Below are positions 60,576 to 64,000 of a stretch of DNA of 64,000 bases, one piece after another (positions within the stretch are counted from its first letter, which is position 1; every line of letters starts with the position of its first letter). The notes beneath the pieces are model-generated. The model had not been told where the DNA came from. It did not search any database and worked only from the letters and a program-made list of their open reading frames with translations. The position numbers were made by a program, and so were the translations under genes. This DNA is from Henriciella algicola (GTDB lineage Bacteria; Pseudomonadota; Alphaproteobacteria; Caulobacterales; Hyphomonadaceae). The DNA is taken from positions 186,001-250,000 of the forward strand of contig NZ_QWGA01000006.1 of NCBI RefSeq assembly GCF_003576245.1, in the 5' to 3' direction.

Positions 60576-62015
60576 TTAATAGGCCCCGCGTGCAGTCAGT
60601 ACAGCGATCGGGGTTCGCAGCAGGATCAGTAAGTCCAGCCACACAGTCCGCCGTTTCAGGTACGCGACATCCAGGACAACCTGCCGGTCGAAAGGAAGAT
60701 CAGCTCTACCAGAGATTTGCCAAAGGCATGTGATACCGGGTTTTCCTCGCAGGCGTCGCCGCTCGACGACCGAGTATTTCTCGACCTCTGCAGGCAGGGC
60801 GGGCCGCGGCCCGACCAGGGACATATCGCCCTTCAACACATTCCAGAGCTGCGGCAGTTCATCGATCGAGGACTTTCGGATCAGTTGCCCTACCCGGGTG
60901 ATCCTGGGGTCGCGCTTCATTTTGAAAGTTATGCTGTCCGCATGGTCATTCGCCGTCTTGTGCAGCTCCGCCCAACTCGGACCTGAAGTGCGCATTGATC
61001 GGAATTTGAACATCTCGAACGGCTTTCCATTCTCACCGATACGGGTCTGACGAAACAAGGCCGGCCCCTTGCTCTCCATCCTGATCGCCACGGCGACAGC
61101 GGCAAAGATCGGCAACAGCAGGGCTATCCCCAAGGATGCCGCCGCAACGTCGATCGCCCTTGCGGCAGCCCGGTCGACCTGATGCACCATGGCCCGCTTG
61201 CGTCGGTTGAGCGCATGGCCCACCGCATGGAGCAGAAAAGTGACATTGCCGACGAGGTAGCGTCGCCACATCCGCTTTGGTTCGCACTTCAGCCGGTAGA
61301 TCCATTCGATCCCGGCTTTGCGCATCCAGACAGGCGCTCGCGGAATGCGGCCCGACACGAAGTCGAGCAGGCCACCAACGCCAAGCAGGACCGGCGCGTC
61401 GATGCGGTGACGCACACGGGCGATCCAGTTGTCCTGCTCAGGCACGCCAAACGCCACGAAAACGACCCGAGCGCCCGAAGCATTGATCTCGCGGATCACA
61501 TCGTCTTCTTCCCGCGGGCTGAAATAGCCGTGGCGGGTGCCTGCGATTTTCAGACCCGGGCTCTGCGCGGCCGCATTCTCGGCGGCAGCTGCGGCAACGC
61601 CTTCGCGACCACCCAGAAAGAAAACCGGAATGCCGCGAATGGCGAGGCACCGGCACAGGGGGCCGAAAAGATCGGTCCCGTTGAGGTTTTCACCTAGCTG
61701 CTGCTGGTCGAGTTTCGCCGCAAGGAAGACCCCTGAGCCATCCGGCAGCAGGGCGTCAGCGCTCTTCAGGGAGTCGCGATACTGCCAGTCTCTGCGGGCG
61801 ACGTTCGCGCAATGCGCATTGAGGAAAGAGATCTGGGTGGGGATTCGCGCCTGCGCCCGACTGGCAATCCAGTAGGCGGTTTGTGCCAGGCTTGCTTTCA
61901 GCAGGTCAAAGCCGAGAACGGTTGTGCGCGGCAGTTGCTCAAACGGGCTGAAACTAGGTCTCGCAAGAACGGGTCTGATCTCGCGAACGGCGTCGACTGT
62001 TTGTGGAAGCGGCAT
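60576..62015 (-). CDS. Fusion of WecG/TagA/CpsF glycosyltransferase and priming sugar transferase
   Basis: A 479-residue bifunctional exopolysaccharide enzyme. Residues about 33-265 are a GT26 domain with LLPDGSGV, GVPEQDNWI and GVGGLLDFVSGRIPRAPVWM. Residues about 282-479 are a polyisoprenyl-phosphate hexose-1-phosphate transferase: a membrane helix (ASLGIALLLPIFAAVAVAIR), KFRSMRT, the catalytic Asp-Glu pair in SSIDELPQLWNVLKGDMSLV then GPRP, and KPGITCLWQISGR. The C-terminal half should load the first sugar phosphate on undecaprenyl phosphate and the N-terminal half add the second sugar. I chose the ATG at 62015 (AGGAGA upstream) over 62051. It diverges from a flippase gene. Confidence 0.93.
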   Translation of the reverse strand: MPLPQTVDAVREIRPVLARPSFSPFEQLPRTTVLGFDLLKASLAQTAYWIASRAQARIPTQISFLNAHCANVARRDWQYRDSLKSADALLPDGSGVFLAAKLDQQQLGENLNGTDLFGPLCRCLAIRGIPVFFLGGREGVAAAAAENAAAQSPGLKIAGTRHGYFSPREEDDVIREINASGARVVFVAFGVPEQDNWIARVRHRIDAPVLLGVGGLLDFVSGRIPRAPVWMRKAGIEWIYRLKCEPKRMWRRYLVGNVTFLLHAVGHALNRRKRAMVHQVDRAAARAIDVAAASLGIALLLPIFAAVAVAIRMESKGPALFRQTRIGENGKPFEMFKFRSMRTSGPSWAELHKTANDHADSITFKMKRDPRITRVGQLIRKSSIDELPQLWNVLKGDMSLVGPRPALPAEVEKYSVVERRRLRGKPGITCLWQISGRADLPFDRQVVLDVAYLKRRTVWLDLLILLRTPIAVLTARGAY

Positions 62016-62329
62016 CTGCAATCTCCTGCGTGTGATGAACTGCTCCACCACAGCGCAGGAGACGTTCCGCTTTGGCCCGCCGTCGCTTTATTCAGTCTTT
62101 TCAAGGCGCTTGCGCTTCAGCTCAACGCGCCATCAGCAAATGCCCTCGCATTATGCGCGGGCCAGTTCTTGCACTTTGCATCACGCCGGGCATTTCGCAG
62201 CTACGTCCCTGCGCCATGCCAAAACCATATAACTCTGTAAAAACAGCGCAGTACGGCAACAGCGGCCCATAGGCCTGAAGTGCGGCGATTCTTGAAATGT
62301 CTTTTGCGTCATCAGCAGGAGGCATGTCC
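62016..62329. other. Divergent gap between exopolysaccharide genes
   Basis: This 314-base non-coding gap lies between the glycosyltransferase fusion and the flippase. It must hold both promoters. I looked for sigma-54 elements (GG-N10-GC), strong palindromes and small reading frames and found none I would defend; a small CTGT-AAAA-ACAG inverted repeat near 62235 is too short to call. Confidence 0.5.
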
Positions 62330-63610
62330 GTGAGCATCACGCGCTTCATTTCAGCAAAGCTTCGCTCGGTCTCAGCCGACCGGTTCTCGAGCAATATAGG
62401 CTGGCTCACCTTGGCAGAGCTTGTTAGCCGTGTTGGCCGCATTGTCGCGGCCATCATCCTTGCCCGTCAGCTTGATGCGGCCGCCTTCGGCGTCGCTGCA
62501 GTCGCGCTCACCGTATTCGAACTCGTTAGGGTCTTCACCGAGAACGGAATCGGCGCGGCGGTCATCAAGGCTAGCGATGAGGCGTTCGATCAGGTCGCCA
62601 ATACCGCGCACAGGCTCATGTGGCTGATTTGCATCGGGCTCGCTTTCGTTCAGCTCGCCGTTGCGGCCTTAGTCGAAAGGCTGGTTCCGGGCCAGGGTCT
62701 GGGGCTCATGATCAGTGCACTGAGCGGCGTCTACCTCGTCATGCCCTTTGGGCTCATGCACGCCTATGTCCTGCTGCGCCAACAGCGCATGAAAAGGGTC
62801 GCCGCTGTCGCCAGTTCACAGACTGTCGCCGATCATCTCCTCACGGCGCTGCTCGCCTTCACCGGCTTCGGCGCTTGGGCGATCGTCCTGCCGAAACTCC
62901 TGACGACGCCGATCTGGCTGTTCGGCATGCGCCGGGGCAATCCGTGGAAGAAGAACCGCGCCGCCGGGTTCGAGCCCTTGACCAACATCGTGCGCTTTTC
63001 AGTGCCGGTGCTCGGGGCAGAGCTTTTGACCGCCTGCCGCGACCAACTCGACAAGGTCGCGGTATCGGCCGCCTTCGGGATCGAAGCGCTCGGCATCTAT
63101 TACTTCGCATTCAATGCAGGACTTGGCGTCTCATCGGCGCTGAACCGCGCCTTCTCGACGGCTTTCTACCCCCATCTGTGCGCTGCGGCCGACAAGGCCC
63201 GACATTTCCGCAAGGCGATCTTCGGTACGATTGCTCCGCTTGGTTCTGCCTATCTCGTTCAGGCGGCTGCGGCATTGATCTACGTGCCAATCGTTTTCGG
63301 CGCTGACTGGACCGATGCTGCGCCTTTGGTTGCCGTGCTCTGTCTTGGCGGACCTGCCCGCCTGCTGTTTGACGCCTCGCGCATGTATTGCCGCGCCTGC
63401 GGGGCCACCCTCCGCGAACTTGCCAGTTCGGCTGGCTTCTGCGTCGCCGCCGTCGCGCCTTTCGCCCTGATGTCCGAGGCGAGCCTCATGGCGGCCGCCA
63501 CCGCCTCTGTCGCAATGGTCAGTCTTTTTAGCGCCAGCGTTGCAATCGCTCTGGTCCAGTCCCGTTCGGCCGGTCTGCTCACCGTCCCCGCTGCCTCCCA
63601 AGGAATTTGA
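62330..63610 (+). CDS. Wzx-like polysaccharide flippase (oligosaccharide exporter)
   Basis: A 426-residue membrane protein with about 12-14 helices, of the polysaccharide-transport branch of the MOP superfamily: WLTLAELVSRVGRIVAAIIL then ARQLDAAAFGVAAVA near the N-terminus and FSVPVLGAELLTACRDQLDK in the middle. It should flip undecaprenyl-linked repeat units to the periplasm. The start is decided by the ribosome site AGGAGG (62317-62322): the GTG at 62330 is seven bases away, while the ATG at 62324 is only one base away and the ATG at 62297 has no site. A GT2 gene follows within three bases. Confidence 0.87.
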   Translation: MSITRFISAKLRSVSADRFSSNIGWLTLAELVSRVGRIVAAIILARQLDAAAFGVAAVALTVFELVRVFTENGIGAAVIKASDEAFDQVANTAHRLMWLICIGLAFVQLAVAALVERLVPGQGLGLMISALSGVYLVMPFGLMHAYVLLRQQRMKRVAAVASSQTVADHLLTALLAFTGFGAWAIVLPKLLTTPIWLFGMRRGNPWKKNRAAGFEPLTNIVRFSVPVLGAELLTACRDQLDKVAVSAAFGIEALGIYYFAFNAGLGVSSALNRAFSTAFYPHLCAAADKARHFRKAIFGTIAPLGSAYLVQAAAALIYVPIVFGADWTDAAPLVAVLCLGGPARLLFDASRMYCRACGATLRELASSAGFCVAAVAPFALMSEASLMAAATASVAMVSLFSASVAIALVQSRSAGLLTVPAASQGI

Positions 63611-63612
63611 AA

Positions 63613-64000
63613 ATGCCTCAGCCATCCGCCTCCGTCGTGATGCCGGCCTACAATTGCGCTGGCACGATTGCGGCATCCATCCGCAGCGTCACGGCCCAGA
63701 CCCTCAAGGACTGGGAGCTGATCATCGTCGACGACGGCTCCAGCGACGACACCCTGCTGCTGGCGAAATCCATCGCTTTGCGTGATCGGAGAATTCGCAT
63801 CGTAAGCCAGCAGAATGCAGGACCATCGGCCGCGCGCAATCAGGGCATCGCACTCGCGTCTGCACCGATCATCGCTTTCCTGGACGCCGACGACCTCTGG
63901 GCACCAGAGAGGTTGGCAGCAATTGTGGAACGCTTCTCTGAAGAACCCGAAACCGGGGTGCTGTTCACCCGTGTGCGGTTCGTCGACGAGCATTCAGGCG
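63613..64000 (+). CDS. Glycosyltransferase family 2, N-terminal part
   Basis: Only the first 129 codons are in the window; the gene runs past the right edge. The GT-A start is unmistakable: SVVMPAYNCAGTIAASIRSV, then LIIVDDGSSDDT, GPSAARNQGI and the DxD motif IAFLDADDLW. It adds a sugar to a lipid-linked exopolysaccharide unit in the cytosol. It follows the flippase by two bases, so the two are co-transcribed in an exopolysaccharide operon continuing to the right. Confidence 0.93.
   Translation, partial: MPQPSASVVMPAYNCAGTIAASIRSVTAQTLKDWELIIVDDGSSDDTLLLAKSIALRDRRIRIVSQQNAGPSAARNQGIALASAPIIAFLDADDLWAPERLAAIVERFSEEPETGVLFTRVRFVDEHSG

Noticed and set aside
62016-62329. Sigma-54 promoter for the exopolysaccharide genes
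   Set aside because: The best candidates have GG and GC separated by 9 bases or lack the second dinucleotide; none matches the strict 10-base spacing.

Overview
The window looks like chromosomal DNA from a GC-rich Gram-negative alphaproteobacterium, probably an aerobic, aquatic, oligotrophic lineage of the Hyphomonadaceae/Caulobacterales or Sphingomonadales type. Pointers are four large TonB-dependent receptors (TBDRs), a tripartite RND pump, acyl-CoA catabolism, a BigR/SqrR-like sulfide module, a PcaR-like IclR regulator and exopolysaccharide genes. The taxonomy is inference. I see no phage, transposon, integrase, rRNA or CRISPR array. There is one tRNA, Leu(CAG).

Layout. 0-4.3 kb: the end of a crotonase gene, a YadA-like trimeric autotransporter, and an intact ECF sigma gene convergent with an operon of a diverged sigma-like protein and an RskA-type anti-sigma factor. 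4.3-11.1 kb: a two-subunit sodium/solute symporter, a polyproline lipoprotein, a DUF4331 protein, a DUF4198-like protein and a BCCT transporter. 11.4-18 kb: a TBDR with a TPR-sulfotransferase, an alpha/beta-hydrolase-like/flavin-reductase fusion, and a four-helix membrane protein. 18-24 kb: RND pump, adaptor and a divergent outer-membrane factor. 24-37 kb: acyl-CoA ligase, LuxR solo, acyl-CoA dehydrogenase, a TBDR, then a hydrolase/MFS/TBDR/AraC uptake locus and the tRNA. 37-42 kb: crotonase, then two YeeE/YedE half-proteins divergent from an ArsR - persulfide dioxygenase - SulP operon. 42-44.5 kb: hybrid histidine kinase convergent with a NarL-type response regulator. 44.6-56.6 kb: IclR regulator, very large TBDR, and a divergent run of secreted esterase-like hydrolase, M20 peptidase, two M24 peptidases and an MFS carrier. 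56.6-64 kb: sigma-54 response regulator with its hybrid kinase, then exopolysaccharide genes (a GT26/priming-transferase fusion, a Wzx-like flippase and a truncated GT2).

How genes work together. Several loci pair a TBDR (outer-membrane uptake) with exported or cytosolic hydrolases, an MFS importer and a local regulator, so they read as substrate-specific scavenging units. The most cohesive is at 44.6-56.6 kb, where all four hydrolases carry export signals. That suggests a peptide or ester-linked peptide is dismantled in the periplasm before import. The sulfide locus combines sensing, persulfide oxidation, sulfane-sulfur transport and sulfate export. Terminators, palindromes and start codons that decide gene boundaries are listed separately. 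Functional statements rest on motif recognition by eye; no database search was run.
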